DNA from: Ensifer sp. MPMI2T
Lineage (GTDB): Bacteria; Pseudomonadota; Alphaproteobacteria; Rhizobiales; Rhizobiaceae
Assembly: GCF_004827385.1 (NCBI RefSeq)
Contig: NZ_SRXN01000013.1
Location: 115,649-179,648 of the forward strand
Direction of reading: 5' to 3'
DNA length: 64,000 nt
Below, in pieces: positions 43,188 through 54,716 of this stretch. The position numbers were made by a program, and so were the translations under genes. Numbering within the stretch: the first letter of the stretch is position 1; each line of letters opens with the position of its first letter. The notes below the pieces were generated by a model that was given only the letters and a program-made list of their open reading frames with translations, had not been told where the DNA came from and ran no database searches.

Positions 43188-44972
43188 TTACTTCCCCTTT
43201 CCGCGGGGCTTGCCACCGCCAGGGCGGCCGCCTGGTTTACCGCCGCCCGGCTTGCCGCCGTGGGGGCCGGAGCGCTGGCTTGGGGATTTCCCTACACTCG
43301 GCTTGCCGGCCGGCTTTCCGCGGGGCCGGTCGCCGGAGGGGCGGTTGCCGCCCTCGCGACCTTGAGTCCGATCGCCCTCGTTGCGGCTTGTCCGCGGCTT
43401 TCCGGAGAATGCGCGATTTTCGCCCCCAGCGCGTGCCGGGCGCTCTGCGCGCGTGCGTTCACTGCTTTCGCGCCGCGGTGGCCGATCGCCGTGATCGCGC
43501 GATTTCCGCTCTGCTGCGTCAGGCCGGCGTCGGTCGAAACCACCTTCGCGCCTGTCATCCTTGCGGCGCACCGGTTCGCTTGCTCCGATCCACTCCCCAT
43601 CCTCGCCATCACGCTTTACGGGCGGCCGGCGCGTGCGTTCCGGCTGAGCAGAGCCCCTTGCCGCGCTCGCCTTGCGGTCGGGATCGAATTTGCCGGATGT
43701 TTTCGTCGCCAGGCCATCCTTGGTGCGGCCATAGCGTTTTGTCTTCGGTGCACCTTCCGGACGTTCGCGGCGGACGGGCGTCGCCGAAGGGTCATCCGCC
43801 GATTTCGGCTTCTTTTCGGCTATCGGGCGGGCGCCCGGCGCCATCCAGACATTGGCGGTGCGGCTGCGCTTTGCCGGAACCCGGGTAGGACGATCGGTAG
43901 ATCTGCCTGCGGAACGCTCACCACGATCGCGGGAGCGGCCTTCATCGCGGCGCGTGTCGAGGCGCGCAAGCGCACGCTCGCGCTTGTCCTCCGGCCTTTC
44001 TCGCCGCCCGGCGCGTTCCGCCTTGCCGGCATCCTCGGCCACCTCGTCGCGATCACCCCTCTCGGCCGCCGGCTGGTCATTGTAGAGAGGCGCGTCGAAA
44101 TTCGCCTTCGCGTCCTCGATCAGGCGCGGGCCGAGCTGGTCCCTCAGCGTGCGACCACGAATTTCCTGAACATGGCCCTCCGGCAGGTCGCCCAACTGGA
44201 AGGGGCCATAGGAAATGCGGATCAGTCGGTTCACATCAAGACCAAGCGCGCCGAGCACGTTCTTGATCTCGCGGTTCTTGCCTTCGCGCAGGCCCATGGT
44301 GATCCAGACGTTTGATCCCTGAACGCGGTCGAGCGTTGCCTCGATTGCTCCGTAGAGCACGCCGTCGACGGCGATGCCGTCCTTCAGCCGATCGAGCGCT
44401 TCCTGATCGATCTCGCCGTGTGCGCGAACGCGATATCGGCGCAGCCAGCCGGTGGACGGCAGTTCGAGCACGCGAGCCAGCCCCCCGTCATTGGTCAAGA
44501 GCAGCAGGCCTTCGGTGTTGATGTCGAGGCGGCCGACCGAAAGCACGCGCGGAAGCCCCTCCGGGAGGTTCTCGAAAACCGTCGGCCGGCCTTCCGGATC
44601 GGCATTGGTCGTCACCAGCCCGGCGGGCTTGTGATAAAGCCAGAGACGCGTGCGTTCGATGCCGCGGATCGGATGACCGTCGACCTCGATGCTGTCGGCC
44701 AGCGTTGCGTTGACGACAGGCGTGTCGAGCACGACGCCGTTGAGCTTGACGCGCCCTTCCATGATCATCCGCTCGACGTCGCGGCGGGAGGCAACGCCGG
44801 CGCGCGAGAGGATCTTCGAGATGCGCTGCGGCTCATCCGCACCGGGCGCGCTTGCAGCCGGCCGTGCCTTGGCAGACGGACTGGCGCCCGCCTTCTTGTC
44901 ACCAGAACGAGGTTTCTTTTCCCGGCCGTTGGCCTTGCCGCCGGGCCGCATGGACTTGTCTTTGGATGTCAT
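43188..44972 (-). CDS. RluB/RsuA-family pseudouridine synthase with long basic tail
   Basis: 594 residues. A basic N-terminal tail (1-48) precedes an S4 domain (about 49-95, QRISKILSRAGVASRRDVERMI) and the RsuA/RluB catalytic domain with GRLDINTEGLLLLT, containing the catalytic Asp, and GLREGKNREIKNV. The last 300 residues are low complexity, rich in Arg, Lys, Gly, Asp, Ser and Pro, and end in GGKPGG-type repeats, likely an RNA-binding disordered tail. By homology it modifies 23S rRNA U2605. Most E. coli-type family members are about 230-290 residues, so the tail is a notable extension. Confidence 0.9.
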   Translation of the reverse strand: MTSKDKSMRPGGKANGREKKPRSGDKKAGASPSAKARPAASAPGADEPQRISKILSRAGVASRRDVERMIMEGRVKLNGVVLDTPVVNATLADSIEVDGHPIRGIERTRLWLYHKPAGLVTTNADPEGRPTVFENLPEGLPRVLSVGRLDINTEGLLLLTNDGGLARVLELPSTGWLRRYRVRAHGEIDQEALDRLKDGIAVDGVLYGAIEATLDRVQGSNVWITMGLREGKNREIKNVLGALGLDVNRLIRISYGPFQLGDLPEGHVQEIRGRTLRDQLGPRLIEDAKANFDAPLYNDQPAAERGDRDEVAEDAGKAERAGRRERPEDKRERALARLDTRRDEGRSRDRGERSAGRSTDRPTRVPAKRSRTANVWMAPGARPIAEKKPKSADDPSATPVRRERPEGAPKTKRYGRTKDGLATKTSGKFDPDRKASAARGSAQPERTRRPPVKRDGEDGEWIGASEPVRRKDDRREGGFDRRRPDAAERKSRDHGDRPPRRESSERTRAERPARAGGENRAFSGKPRTSRNEGDRTQGREGGNRPSGDRPRGKPAGKPSVGKSPSQRSGPHGGKPGGGKPGGRPGGGKPRGKGK

Positions 44973-45045
44973 TTGTGTTGCCTGCCTTTTGCGGCTGTCC
45001 TATCAGGTCAAACGCCGTGGGTTAAGAGAAATTATTGATCGAGCG

Positions 45046-45495
45046 ATGACCGAGACGACGCGCTTCATGGATGCGGCCCTCGAAGAGGCCCGAAAAGCAG
45101 CAGCCCGCGGCGAAGTGCCGATCGGCGCTGTCGTCGTGCTCGACGGAAAGATCGTCGCAGCCGCGGGAAACCGCACGCGCGAGCTGAACGACGTCACCGC
45201 CCATGCTGAGATCGAGGTGATCCGCAAGGCCGCTGCCAGCGTTGGCGGCGAACGGCTGACGGGTGCGGACCTCTACGTCACGCTGGAACCCTGCACCATG
45301 TGCGCGGCTGCGATCTCCTTCGCCCGAATACGCCGCCTCTATTATGGTGCGGAAGACCCGAAGGGCGGCGCGGTGGACAGTGGCGTCCGCTTCTATGCGT
45401 CGCCTACGTGTCATCACGTCCCGGATGTCTATTCTGGCCTTGCCGAGCGGGAAGCCGCGGATATCCTTCGCGAGTTCTTTGCCGGCAAGCGCTGA
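45046..45495 (+). CDS. tadA: tRNA-specific adenosine deaminase
   Basis: 149 residues from ATG 45046. Zinc-site motifs are HAE (TAHAEIEVI, about residues 50-52, with the catalytic Glu) and PCTMCAAA (about 80-87). The family-typical EVPIGAVVV is at 22-30. It deaminates A34 to inosine in tRNA-Arg(ACG). It is divergent from the pseudouridine synthase gene (73-bp gap). The frame continues upstream, but the long extension is out of step with known TadA lengths. Confidence 0.93.
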   Translation: MTETTRFMDAALEEARKAAARGEVPIGAVVVLDGKIVAAAGNRTRELNDVTAHAEIEVIRKAAASVGGERLTGADLYVTLEPCTMCAAAISFARIRRLYYGAEDPKGGAVDSGVRFYASPTCHHVPDVYSGLAEREAADILREFFAGKR

Positions 45496-45507
45496 CCGGC
45501 GCAGCGG

Positions 45508-45987
45508 TCAGCTGTCGGCAAGTGCCTTCAGCGCGGCCCCCGCAAGCCGGTAGCGCTTCCATTCCGACATGGGCTCAGCGCCGACTGCCTCGTAAACGCG
45601 GATGGCCGGCTCGTTCCAATCGAGTACGCTCCATTCGAAGCGGCCGCATCCTTCCGCAATGGCGATACGCGCGAGATGTTTCAGAAGCAGTTTGCCGGCG
45701 CCCGAACCGCGGTATTCGGGCGTGACATAGAGGTCTTCGAGATAAAGACCCTTGCGCGCTTGCCAAGTGGAAAAGCTGTAGAACCAGATGGCGAAGCCGG
45801 CAGGCGCGCCGTCAACCTCGCAGATAACCGCACGGGCGACTGCATCCGGCCCGAAAAGCGAAGCTTGCAAGAGCTCGACGGTCGCTTCGACCTCATGCCC
45901 CGCCTTTTCGTAGGTCGCGAGCTCCGTGATGAAGCGCAGAATCGTCTCCGCGTCTTCCGGCACGGCGTTGCGAATGCTGGTCTTCAT
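45508..45987 (-). CDS. GNAT-family N-acetyltransferase
   Basis: 159 residues. The acetyl-CoA-binding A motif is YVTPEYRGSGAGKLLLKHL (about 87-105), and GRFEWSVLDWNEPAIRVYEAVGAEP is motif B. The whole resembles spermidine/diamine and thialysine acetyltransferases of the SSAT type (LATYEKAGHEVEAT near the N-terminus). The substrate is not certain. The gene begins 3 bp after the stop of the lipoprotein gene, so they are cotranscribed. Confidence 0.88.
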   Translation of the reverse strand: MKTSIRNAVPEDAETILRFITELATYEKAGHEVEATVELLQASLFGPDAVARAVICEVDGAPAGFAIWFYSFSTWQARKGLYLEDLYVTPEYRGSGAGKLLLKHLARIAIAEGCGRFEWSVLDWNEPAIRVYEAVGAEPMSEWKRYRLAGAALKALADS

Positions 45988-45990
45988 GGC

Positions 45991-46611
45991 TTAGAACGGC
46001 CACCACCACTTGGTGCCGGAGTTGGCGATCTGCGCCTCCTTCTTGCGGCGGCGTTCCTTCACCTTTTCCGGCTCGCCGAGATCCGTTTCCGCGCCCTCCG
46101 GAAGGCGACGATAGTCGAGCGGCGGATCGCTCAAGAAACGACGCTTGTCCGAATACGCGCCCTGCTCGATCTTGCGGGCCTCCCGATAGGCTTCCTGCTG
46201 CTCCTTGGTCGAGAGACGGCGGCCATTGGCGCTCGCCTTCGCCAGTGGCGAGACATAATTGGGGTCGTTCTTGTTGGCTTCCGCCTCTTCACGCAGGCGC
46301 TGGCGGACTTCCTCCGGCGACTCGACCCATTCCGGATTGGTCTCGCGGTTCGCCAGTGATTGCTGCGGTTCGATCAGAGCCGTCTGCTGTCCCTGCGGCG
46401 GCAGCACGAGCGCCGGGCGGGGTTGGTATTTGACCGGATCGCGCTTCGGCGGGGCGAGGCTCACAGCACTGCCGAGGTCGTCGAGCAGTTGTTCGCCTGC
46501 GGACTTGTCCGTACCGTAGGTTGGACCGCCGATGCAGCCCGAAAGCACCAAGCCGCCCGCCACGATCGCGGCAATGCTGGCGACAACTCGCAACTCTCGC
46601 GTCATTTCCAT
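45991..46611 (-). CDS. Putative lipoprotein of unknown function
   Basis: 206 residues from ATG 46611 (AGAAGGA upstream). A signal peptide ends in the lipobox LSGC (about residues 22-25), so the mature protein should be lipid-anchored. The rest is polar, with a long charged helical region (EEVRQRLREEAEANKNDP) and a C-terminal WWWPF. I recognise no domain. It lies downstream of ileS on the same strand. Confidence 0.78.
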   Translation of the reverse strand: MEMTRELRVVASIAAIVAGGLVLSGCIGGPTYGTDKSAGEQLLDDLGSAVSLAPPKRDPVKYQPRPALVLPPQGQQTALIEPQQSLANRETNPEWVESPEEVRQRLREEAEANKNDPNYVSPLAKASANGRRLSTKEQQEAYREARKIEQGAYSDKRRFLSDPPLDYRRLPEGAETDLGEPEKVKERRRKKEAQIANSGTKWWWPF

Positions 46612-46745
46612 GAAATTCCTTCTAGCCAGCCGCACCCCACATGCCGCGGCCACTCAGCGCCCCCTTGGCCGAAAAATCCGCCAAATTTCGGGCAGGTTGT
46701 ACCGGATGAACGCGACAAGCGCAATTCACCCGGCAAAACGATGCG

Positions 46746-49655
46746 TCAAGGCTTGAACCCAAGCTCTCTGAGGGCGGCAGCATCGCGGGCGGAAACATCA
46801 GGATAGAGCGGATCGGACCCGACATCCGTGGTGATTCGCCAGGAGCGAGCGCATTTTTGCCCCTCGGCCAGCCTTGGCACGACGCTGACCTTGGCGACGT
46901 CCGGCAACGCGAAGGCATCGGCGGGCCCCTCGGAGCCGACGACCTCGATCGCAGAGGTGATGCAGATCTCGGCAAAGTCCTGACCTTCGAGCGCCTGGCG
47001 CAAATCCGCATCCGCAACATGGACGACAGGTGCTGCTTCCAGCGACGAGCCGATGCGCTTGTCCTTGCGCTCGATTTCGAGTGCACCGGTCACGACCTTG
47101 CGGACTTCGCGGATCTTGCGCCACTTCTCGGCGAGCGCGTCGTTGCGCCACTCCGCCGGCACGGCCGGGAACTGCTCCAGATGCACCGAGACGGCTTCCG
47201 GGTTGCGGGAGAGCCAGGCTTCCTCGGCGGTAAAGGGCAGCATCGGAGCGAGCCAGGTCACCAGGCAATCGAACAGCGTGCGGATGACGTGCAGTGCGGC
47301 GCGGCGGCGGACCGAGGACGGTGCATCGCAGTAGAGCGCATCCTTGCGGATGTCGAAGTAGAAGGCCGACAGTTCGACATTCGAGAAATCGATCAGCGCA
47401 CGGGCGATCCGCTTGAAGTCGAAGGCGTCGTAGCCGTCGCGTACCAGCCGGTCCAATTCGGCCAAACGGTGCAACATCAACTGTTCGAGTTCCGGCATGT
47501 CGGAAAGCGCGATCACCTCGCCCTTGTCATGGGCGAGCGTGCCGAGCATCCAGCGGATGGTGTTCCGGAGCTTGCGGTAGGCGTCGATGTTGGTCTGGAT
47601 GATCGTCTTGCCGAGACGCTGATCCTCCCAATAGTCCGTCGTCATCACCCAAAGCCGCAGGATGTCGGCACCGGCATCCTTCATCACCTCCTGCGGGGTG
47701 ACAGTGTTGCCCTTCGACTTCGACATCTTCTCGCCCTTCTCATCCATGGTGAAGCCATGGGTGACGACGGCGTTATAGGGCGCGCGGCCGCGCGTCGCGC
47801 AGCTTTCGAGCAGCGACGAGTGGAACCAGCCGCGGTGCTGGTCGGAGCCCTCGAGATAGACGTCAGCCGGCCATTTCAGGTCAGTACGATCCTCCAGCGT
47901 GAAGGTATGGGTCGAACCGGAATCGAACCAGACGTCGAGAATGTCCATGACCTGATGCCACTTGGCATGGTCATGATCGTTGCCGAGGAAACGCTCCTTG
48001 GCGCCTTCAGCGAACCAGGCGTCGGCGCCCTCCTTTTCGAAGGCTTCGAGGATGCGCGCGTTAACGGCGTCATCGATGAGGATTTCGCCCTGGTCGTCGA
48101 CGAAGATCGCGATCGGCACGCCCCAGGCGCGCTGGCGAGAAAGCACCCAGTCCGGCCGCTGCTCGATCATCGCACGCAGGCGGTTCTGGCCGGCACCGGG
48201 CACGAAGCGGGTGCCGTCGATCGCCTTCAAGGCGCGCGAACGCAGCGTTGTGCCGTCGCCGAAATCCTTGTCCATGTAGACAAACCATTGCGGCGTATTG
48301 CGGAAGATGACCGGCTTCTTCGATCGCCAGGAATGGGGATAGGAGTGCTTCAAGCGGCCACGAGCAAAGAGCGTGTGGCGGGCGATCAGCGCCTTGATCA
48401 CGCGATCATTAGCGTCGCCCTTCTTGCCCTTGTCGTCGATGACGCGACCGGCGCCACCTTCCGCATCCGGGCCGAAGCCGGGCGCATCGGCGGTGAAATA
48501 GCCAGCATCGTCGACCGTGAACGGGATCGCCGAGGAGATACCGCGCGCTTCGAGCGCCCGTGCACTATCCATCCAGGCGTCAAAGTCTTCGCGGCCGTGG
48601 CCGGGAGCCGTGTGAACGAAGCCCGTGCCGGCGTCGTCCGTCACGTGATCGCCGTCAAGCAGCGGCACGTGGAAGGCATAGCCGCCACCGAGGCCGTGGA
48701 GCGGATGGGCGCAAGTGATCGCCGCAAGCTCGTCCGCTTCGACGTCGCGGACGAAGTTGAACGTCACCTTCGCCTTGGCGGCGGACTCGTCGGCAAGGCG
48801 CTTGGCGAAGATCAGCTTTTCGCCCGGTTGCGGGCCGTAATCATTTTCCGCCGTCGCGACCTCATAGAGGCCGTAGGAATAACGCGAGGAATAGGCGATC
48901 GCGCGGTTGCCGGGGATCGTCCAAGGGGTCGTGGTCCAGATCACGACGAAAGCGCCAGCAAGTGCGGCCGGACCGTCGGTGATCGGGAATTTTACCCAGA
49001 TCATGTCGCTTTCGACATCGGCATACTCGACCTCGGCCTCGGCAAGCGCCGTGCGCTCGACGACCGACCACATGACCGGCTTCGAACCACGATAGAGCTG
49101 GCCGGCCTTGGCGATCTTCATCAATTCGCCGGCGATGCGGGCTTCCGCATGGAAGTTCATCGTCGTGTAGGGCCGCTCGAAATCACCTTCGATGCCAAGG
49201 CGCTTGAACTCCTCGGTCTGGACCTCGATCCAGCCGCTGGCGAAGTCACGGCACTCCTTGCGGAACTCGTTGACGGGAACCTCGTCCTTGTTCTTGCCCT
49301 TCTCGCGGTACTTTTCCTCGATCTTCCACTCGATCGGCAGGCCGTGGCAGTCCCAGCCGGGGACGTAGTTGGCGTCGAAGCCACGCATCTGGAACGAGCG
49401 GTTGATTACGTCCTTGAGGATCTTGTTGAGCGCATGGCCGATATGGATGTTGCCGTTCGCGTAGGGCGGGCCATCGTGCAGCACGAACTTCTCGCGGCCG
49501 ACGGCCGACGCCCGGAGCTTCTTGTAGAGGCCCATCTTCTGCCAGCGGGCAACCGTCTCCGGCTCCTTCTGCGGCAGACCGGCGCGCATCGGAAACTCCG
49601 TCTGCGGCAGATAGAGTGTGGAAGAATAATCGATCTTTTCAGCGGTTTCTGTCAT
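46746..49655 (-). CDS. ileS: Isoleucyl-tRNA synthetase
   Basis: 969 residues from ATG 49655 ([16 protein letters not shown]); ATG 49670 is an alternative five codons upstream. The class I motifs are [14 protein letters not shown] (about residues 62-75) and [11 protein letters not shown] (about 665-675), with the editing CP1 domain between them ([28 protein letters not shown]). The C-terminal zinc-ribbon of E. coli IleS is absent, as in many alphaproteobacteria. Near ribF upstream, as in many bacteria (ribF-ileS). Confidence 0.96.
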   Translation of the reverse strand: MTETAEKIDYSSTLYLPQTEFPMRAGLPQKEPETVARWQKMGLYKKLRASAVGREKFVLHDGPPYANGNIHIGHALNKILKDVINRSFQMRGFDANYVPGWDCHGLPIEWKIEEKYREKGKNKDEVPVNEFRKECRDFASGWIEVQTEEFKRLGIEGDFERPYTTMNFHAEARIAGELMKIAKAGQLYRGSKPVMWSVVERTALAEAEVEYADVESDMIWVKFPITDGPAALAGAFVVIWTTTPWTIPGNRAIAYSSRYSYGLYEVATAENDYGPQPGEKLIFAKRLADESAAKAKVTFNFVRDVEADELAAITCAHPLHGLGGGYAFHVPLLDGDHVTDDAGTGFVHTAPGHGREDFDAWMDSARALEARGISSAIPFTVDDAGYFTADAPGFGPDAEGGAGRVIDDKGKKGDANDRVIKALIARHTLFARGRLKHSYPHSWRSKKPVIFRNTPQWFVYMDKDFGDGTTLRSRALKAIDGTRFVPGAGQNRLRAMIEQRPDWVLSRQRAWGVPIAIFVDDQGEILIDDAVNARILEAFEKEGADAWFAEGAKERFLGNDHDHAKWHQVMDILDVWFDSGSTHTFTLEDRTDLKWPADVYLEGSDQHRGWFHSSLLESCATRGRAPYNAVVTHGFTMDEKGEKMSKSKGNTVTPQEVMKDAGADILRLWVMTTDYWEDQRLGKTIIQTNIDAYRKLRNTIRWMLGTLAHDKGEVIALSDMPELEQLMLHRLAELDRLVRDGYDAFDFKRIARALIDFSNVELSAFYFDIRKDALYCDAPSSVRRRAALHVIRTLFDCLVTWLAPMLPFTAEEAWLSRNPEAVSVHLEQFPAVPAEWRNDALAEKWRKIREVRKVVTGALEIERKDKRIGSSLEAAPVVHVADADLRQALEGQDFAEICITSAIEVVGSEGPADAFALPDVAKVSVVPRLAEGQKCARSWRITTDVGSDPLYPDVSARDAAALRELGFKP

Positions 49656-49941
49656 GGTCTTTGCGTTCATCTTTTCCGCGTGGGTATCGTCACGCATGCG
49701 GAAGGGTTCTCTGTCTCGAAGATGACTTGGGGGGCGTGGAAACGCCAAAATCCCGGACCCGCCGGCGGTCTAGCGCGCGCGGAGGGCCGGGCCAATAATT
49801 CGCTGATCGATTATCAATCGACGGTGCCGGGTCATAGTGGCCGGTTCTTTAAGGCGTTTTCAAGCTTTTGAAAAGGTCCGCCAGCGTCGCACGGCCGAAT
49901 TCTTTGGCAACGGAAAGGACGAGCGTTCTCTCAGCAGGCGC

Positions 49942-50925
49942 TCAGGCGAAATTGAGTCTCCGGTCGATCTCGCTCAGGGGCTGGACGCCGGAAAGGAGCA
50001 GGCGCGCCTCCTCCTCGTCGCGCTTGATCTGCGCCATCAGCGGCTCCAGTCCATCGAACTTGAGCTCATCGCGGAGATGACCGAAGAAGGAGACGCTGCA
50101 GACTTCGCCGTAAAGCTCACCGGAGTAGTCGAAGACGAAAGTCTCCAGCAAAGGTTCACCATCGCTGTCGACGGTCGGCCGGCGGCCGTAGCTTGCGACG
50201 CCGTCGTAAAGAGAGCCATCCGAACGGCGGAACCGCACGGCGTAGATAGCATTCTTGAGCTCTGCTTCCGGCGGCAGTCTCATATTGGCGGTCGGAAAGC
50301 CGAGCGCGCGTCCGAGCTTCTTGCCGCCGATCACTTCCGCCTCGACGATGTAGCGGTAACCGAGCAGTCCTGCCGCGTGGGCAACATCGCCTTCGGCGAG
50401 CAGGGAACGAATGAAGCTCGACGAGATCACCGAGGCGTTTTCATCGCGGAAGGCATCGACGAGAGTGACGCCAAAACCCTCCCGCTCGCCGGCCGCCATC
50501 AGGAACGCCGGGCCGCCCTCGCGCCCTTTGCCGAAATGGAAGTCGAAGCCGGTGACAACATGGGATGCATGCAGCCATTCGCGCAGGATGCGATGGATGA
50601 AATCGGACGCCGAAAGCTGGGAGAAGGTCCGGTCGAAGGGATATTCGATGACGGCGCCAAAGCCCATGCCTTCGAGGATACGCGCCTTGAGCGGGGCGGG
50701 TGTCAGGCGAAAGACCGGCGTGTCCGGCCTGAAGACGGTGCGTGGGTGCGGCTCGAAAGTCAGGACGAGCGCGGGAACGCCGCGTTTTGCCGCCTCCTCC
50801 AGCGCGCGGTTCAACACCGACTGATGGCCGCGGTGAACGCCATCGAAATTGCCGATCGCGATGACGCCGCCGCGCAGGCGCTCCGGAAGCGGATCACGGG
50901 TTTCGTTGCGATGAAAAACCGTCAT
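49942..50925 (-). CDS. ribF: Bifunctional riboflavin kinase/FAD synthetase
   Basis: 327 residues from ATG 50925; the longer frame would overlap the HAD gene. The N-terminal nucleotidyltransferase has GNFDGVHRGHQS (with the HxGH-type motif) and GFDFHFGKGREG. The C-terminal flavokinase has KKLGRALGFPTANM and the PTVDSDGEPLLETFVFDYSG region. The protein makes FMN and then FAD. It lies 13 bp downstream of the HAD gene and about 290 bp upstream of ileS. Confidence 0.95.
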   Translation of the reverse strand: MTVFHRNETRDPLPERLRGGVIAIGNFDGVHRGHQSVLNRALEEAAKRGVPALVLTFEPHPRTVFRPDTPVFRLTPAPLKARILEGMGFGAVIEYPFDRTFSQLSASDFIHRILREWLHASHVVTGFDFHFGKGREGGPAFLMAAGEREGFGVTLVDAFRDENASVISSSFIRSLLAEGDVAHAAGLLGYRYIVEAEVIGGKKLGRALGFPTANMRLPPEAELKNAIYAVRFRRSDGSLYDGVASYGRRPTVDSDGEPLLETFVFDYSGELYGEVCSVSFFGHLRDELKFDGLEPLMAQIKRDEEEARLLLSGVQPLSEIDRRLNFA

Positions 50926-50938
50926 GTCCGTCTTCCCG

Positions 50939-51787
50939 TCAGCCAAGCCGCGGCATCCACCACTTCGGCGCCGCCCCTTCCCTTTTCAGGAAGTGAGCAA
51001 GTTTTGCCTCGTCGGTGCGGCTTTCATGCATGTATTCCTGCGCATGAATGCCGGCGCTGATATAGAGAAGGTCGAAGCCCGCGTCCTGCGCGCCCTTGAC
51101 ATCGGTCGGCATGCCGTCGCCGATCGCGATGACCCGGGACAGGTCTAATGCACCGCGCACCGCCTTCGCCTCAGCCAAGGCGGCGCGGTAGATCGCGATG
51201 TAAGGCTTGCCGGCAATGCGTGCCTCGCCGCCGAGTTCTTCATAGAGCTTGGCGATCGCACCGGCACAGGGGATCAGCCGGTGCCCACGCTCCACGACGA
51301 GGTCGGGGTTGGCGCAGATGAACGGGATCTTCCGCTTGGCGAGGCCCGTCAATGTCGCGCGGTAATGTTCGGGCGTTTCCGTTTCATCGTCATAAAAACC
51401 GGCGCAGACAATCGTTTCGGCATCCTCCGCAGAAACGATCTCGGTGCCGAGACCTTCGAGCAGAGGCAGATCGCGGTCGGCGCCGATAAAGAAGATGCGT
51501 TTCGCAGCTTGCGAAATCAAAGCCCGCGTGACGTCGCCTGACGTAACGATACGGTCATACGCTTCGTCGGGAACGCCGAGCCCGCGGATCTGCACCATGA
51601 CGCTGGGATGCGGACGCGGCGAATTGGTAATGAGGACGACAGTCAGGCCGCTTGCCCGCGCCTCTGCGAGGGCCTCGCAAGCTGAAGCGAAAGCCTGGAC
51701 GCCATTGTGAAGAACGCCCCAGACATCGCAGAGCACCACGTCGTATCGGCTCGTGATTTCCCGAAAACTGTTGATCCTTACGGCCAT
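50939..51787 (-). CDS. TIGR01459-type HAD-IIA hydrolase
   Basis: 282 residues from ATG 51787, which has GGGAAG 7 nt upstream. HAD motif I is LCDVWGVLHNG (about residues 19-29), where most HAD-IIA proteins have D-x-D-G-T; the second Asp is replaced by Trp. ITNSPRPH is motif II and IGDGMPTDVKGAQ motif IV. The DVWG form is shared by a known alphaproteobacterial group of uncertain activity next to ribF. It may be a sugar- or nucleotide-phosphatase, or inactive. Confidence 0.85.
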   Translation of the reverse strand: MAVRINSFREITSRYDVVLCDVWGVLHNGVQAFASACEALAEARASGLTVVLITNSPRPHPSVMVQIRGLGVPDEAYDRIVTSGDVTRALISQAAKRIFFIGADRDLPLLEGLGTEIVSAEDAETIVCAGFYDDETETPEHYRATLTGLAKRKIPFICANPDLVVERGHRLIPCAGAIAKLYEELGGEARIAGKPYIAIYRAALAEAKAVRGALDLSRVIAIGDGMPTDVKGAQDAGFDLLYISAGIHAQEYMHESRTDEAKLAHFLKREGAAPKWWMPRLG

Positions 51788-52183
51788 ATCGGCTTCCCGC
51801 AAACTTGGCTTCTCGGCTCACATCGCAAGGAAGGGCGAAGAATACAAGTCTCGCGTTTAGAAAAACGCAGCGCTTCCCAAGAATTCAGCCGCGCAATGCA
51901 GCCGGCTATTTCAGAATGACCTGAGATGGGGATCGGCGGCGAAGTCGTCGTCATCGCGTAGATTGATGATCACCGGGGCCTTCGCGATTCCGAGGGTCTA
52001 ACAAGTTTGTCTGAGGAAATGGAATTGAACGAGGCCATCGTTTACGTCCTTTAGATTATTGCTATTGGACGCGAAAATTCCGGCATGACGCCTCGTGGGG
52101 CGTTCGCTCGCCATGCAATTGTTGAACAACAAAGCTCGCGGCCTGCCAACGATCACAGCCGGCAAAAAATCTCTCGACCGATC
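51788..52183. other. Intergenic region between the HAD gene and groES
   Basis: 396 bases between divergent genes. A hairpin GACGCC...GGCGTT is near 52086-52102. No gene, riboswitch or repeat is clear. The minus-strand side must carry the HAD-ribF promoter. Confidence 0.4.
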
Positions 52184-52212
52184 CTTGACTCGTTCAGCGC
52201 ACGGTCCTATTT
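52184..52212 (+). promoter_or_regulatory. Sigma-70-type promoter of groESL
   Basis: CTTGAC (52184-52189) and CTATTT (52207-52212) are separated by exactly 17 bp, matching the Sinorhizobium housekeeping promoter. The expected start is close to 52219, so the CIRCE operator begins at about +1. Confidence 0.8.
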
Positions 52213-52220
52213 CGGCCACG

Positions 52221-52247
52221 CTAGCACTCGCAAGATATGAGTGCTAA
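52221..52247 (+). promoter_or_regulatory. CIRCE operator (HrcA binding site)
   Basis: CTAGCACTC-N9-GAGTGCTAA matches the consensus TTAGCACTC-N9-GAGTGCTAA with one mismatch in the first base. It sits 59 bp before groES, placing the operon under HrcA repression and heat induction. Confidence 0.95.
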
Positions 52248-52305
52248 CACTCGTCCACCGGGTCGATGAACGATCCGCAATGTCATTTGATCGAGGGATT
52301 AGACA

Positions 52306-52602
52306 ATGGCAAGCACCAACTTCCGTCCGCTGCACGACCGCGTTGTCGTCCGCCGCGTCGAGTCTGAGGAAAAGACCAAGGGCGGCATCATCATTCCGGA
52401 CACCGCAAAGGAAAAGCCGCAAGAAGGCGAAATCGTGGCTGTCGGCTCGGGCGCCCGTGACGAAAGCGGCAAGGTTGTTCCGCTCGATGTCAAGGCTGGC
52501 GACCGCGTCCTGTTCGGCAAGTGGTCCGGCACTGAAGTCAAGATCAACGGCGAAGACCTTCTGATCATGAAGGAAGCCGACATCATGGGCATCATCGGCT
52601 GA
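52306..52602 (+). CDS. groES: Co-chaperonin GroES
   Basis: 98 residues. [31 protein letters not shown] is the N-terminal core with the mobile loop; the C-terminal region has [20 protein letters not shown]. It caps GroEL. It is cotranscribed with groEL, which starts 75 bp on. Regulated by the CIRCE site and housekeeping promoter upstream. Confidence 0.97.
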   Translation: MASTNFRPLHDRVVVRRVESEEKTKGGIIIPDTAKEKPQEGEIVAVGSGARDESGKVVPLDVKAGDRVLFGKWSGTEVKINGEDLLIMKEADIMGIIG

Positions 52603-52629
52603 AAGGCCGGCACCCTCCAACTTCCGTAA

Positions 52630-54315
<1,686 letters not shown>

Positions 54316-54352
54316 TAAGGCGAAAGCCTTAGCACAGCAGGTACCGGAACTG

Positions 54353-54386
54353 AAAGGGCGGCTTTCGAGCCGCCCTTTTTGCTTTT
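54353..54386 (+). terminator. Rho-independent terminator of groESL
   Basis: AAAGGGCGGCT-TTCG-AGCCGCCCTTT, an 11-bp perfect stem with a tetraloop, followed by a T-rich run, 37 bp after the groEL stop. Confidence 0.92.
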
Positions 54387-54716
54387 TGTCAAACCAGGCG
54401 ACCGACACGCGAACGCGGCGCACGCAAAGGTAAGCGCCTGCTCAAAATACTGCAAAAAACCGTTGAAGTTGGAAAAAAACGAACTATAACAACGCCCCAA
54501 GTGAACGCTAGATTCACGCGAGGCCGGAAAGCAGACACAAACTGGACGAGCATTTGCTCGATTTTCGATGCTGGCTTGTGTACCTGGTCCTCGCAGAGAA
54601 TATCATCCACAAGAGCGTTTAGATATTTGATCGCCAATATAGCCGACCTTCTTGCGAAATGACTTCGCTTGGCGGGCTGTCATTTCTGCGTCGGAACTAT
54701 CGACAAAGAGATCCGC
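54387..54716. other. Intergenic region downstream of groEL, no gene seen
   Basis: 330 bases up to the PAS protein. AT-rich patches (about 54462-54490) may hold the promoter of the next gene. No RNA or repeat is clear. Confidence 0.4.

Noticed and set aside
42645..44315. 556-residue plus-strand frame opposite rsmD and the pseudouridine synthase
   Set aside because: Mirror of the low-complexity tail; Ala, Pro and Arg runs reflect base composition.
46857..49871. 1004-residue open frame opposite ileS
   Set aside because: It is the antisense shadow of a GC-rich gene with strong codon bias; its protein has no recognisable motif and ileS is certain.
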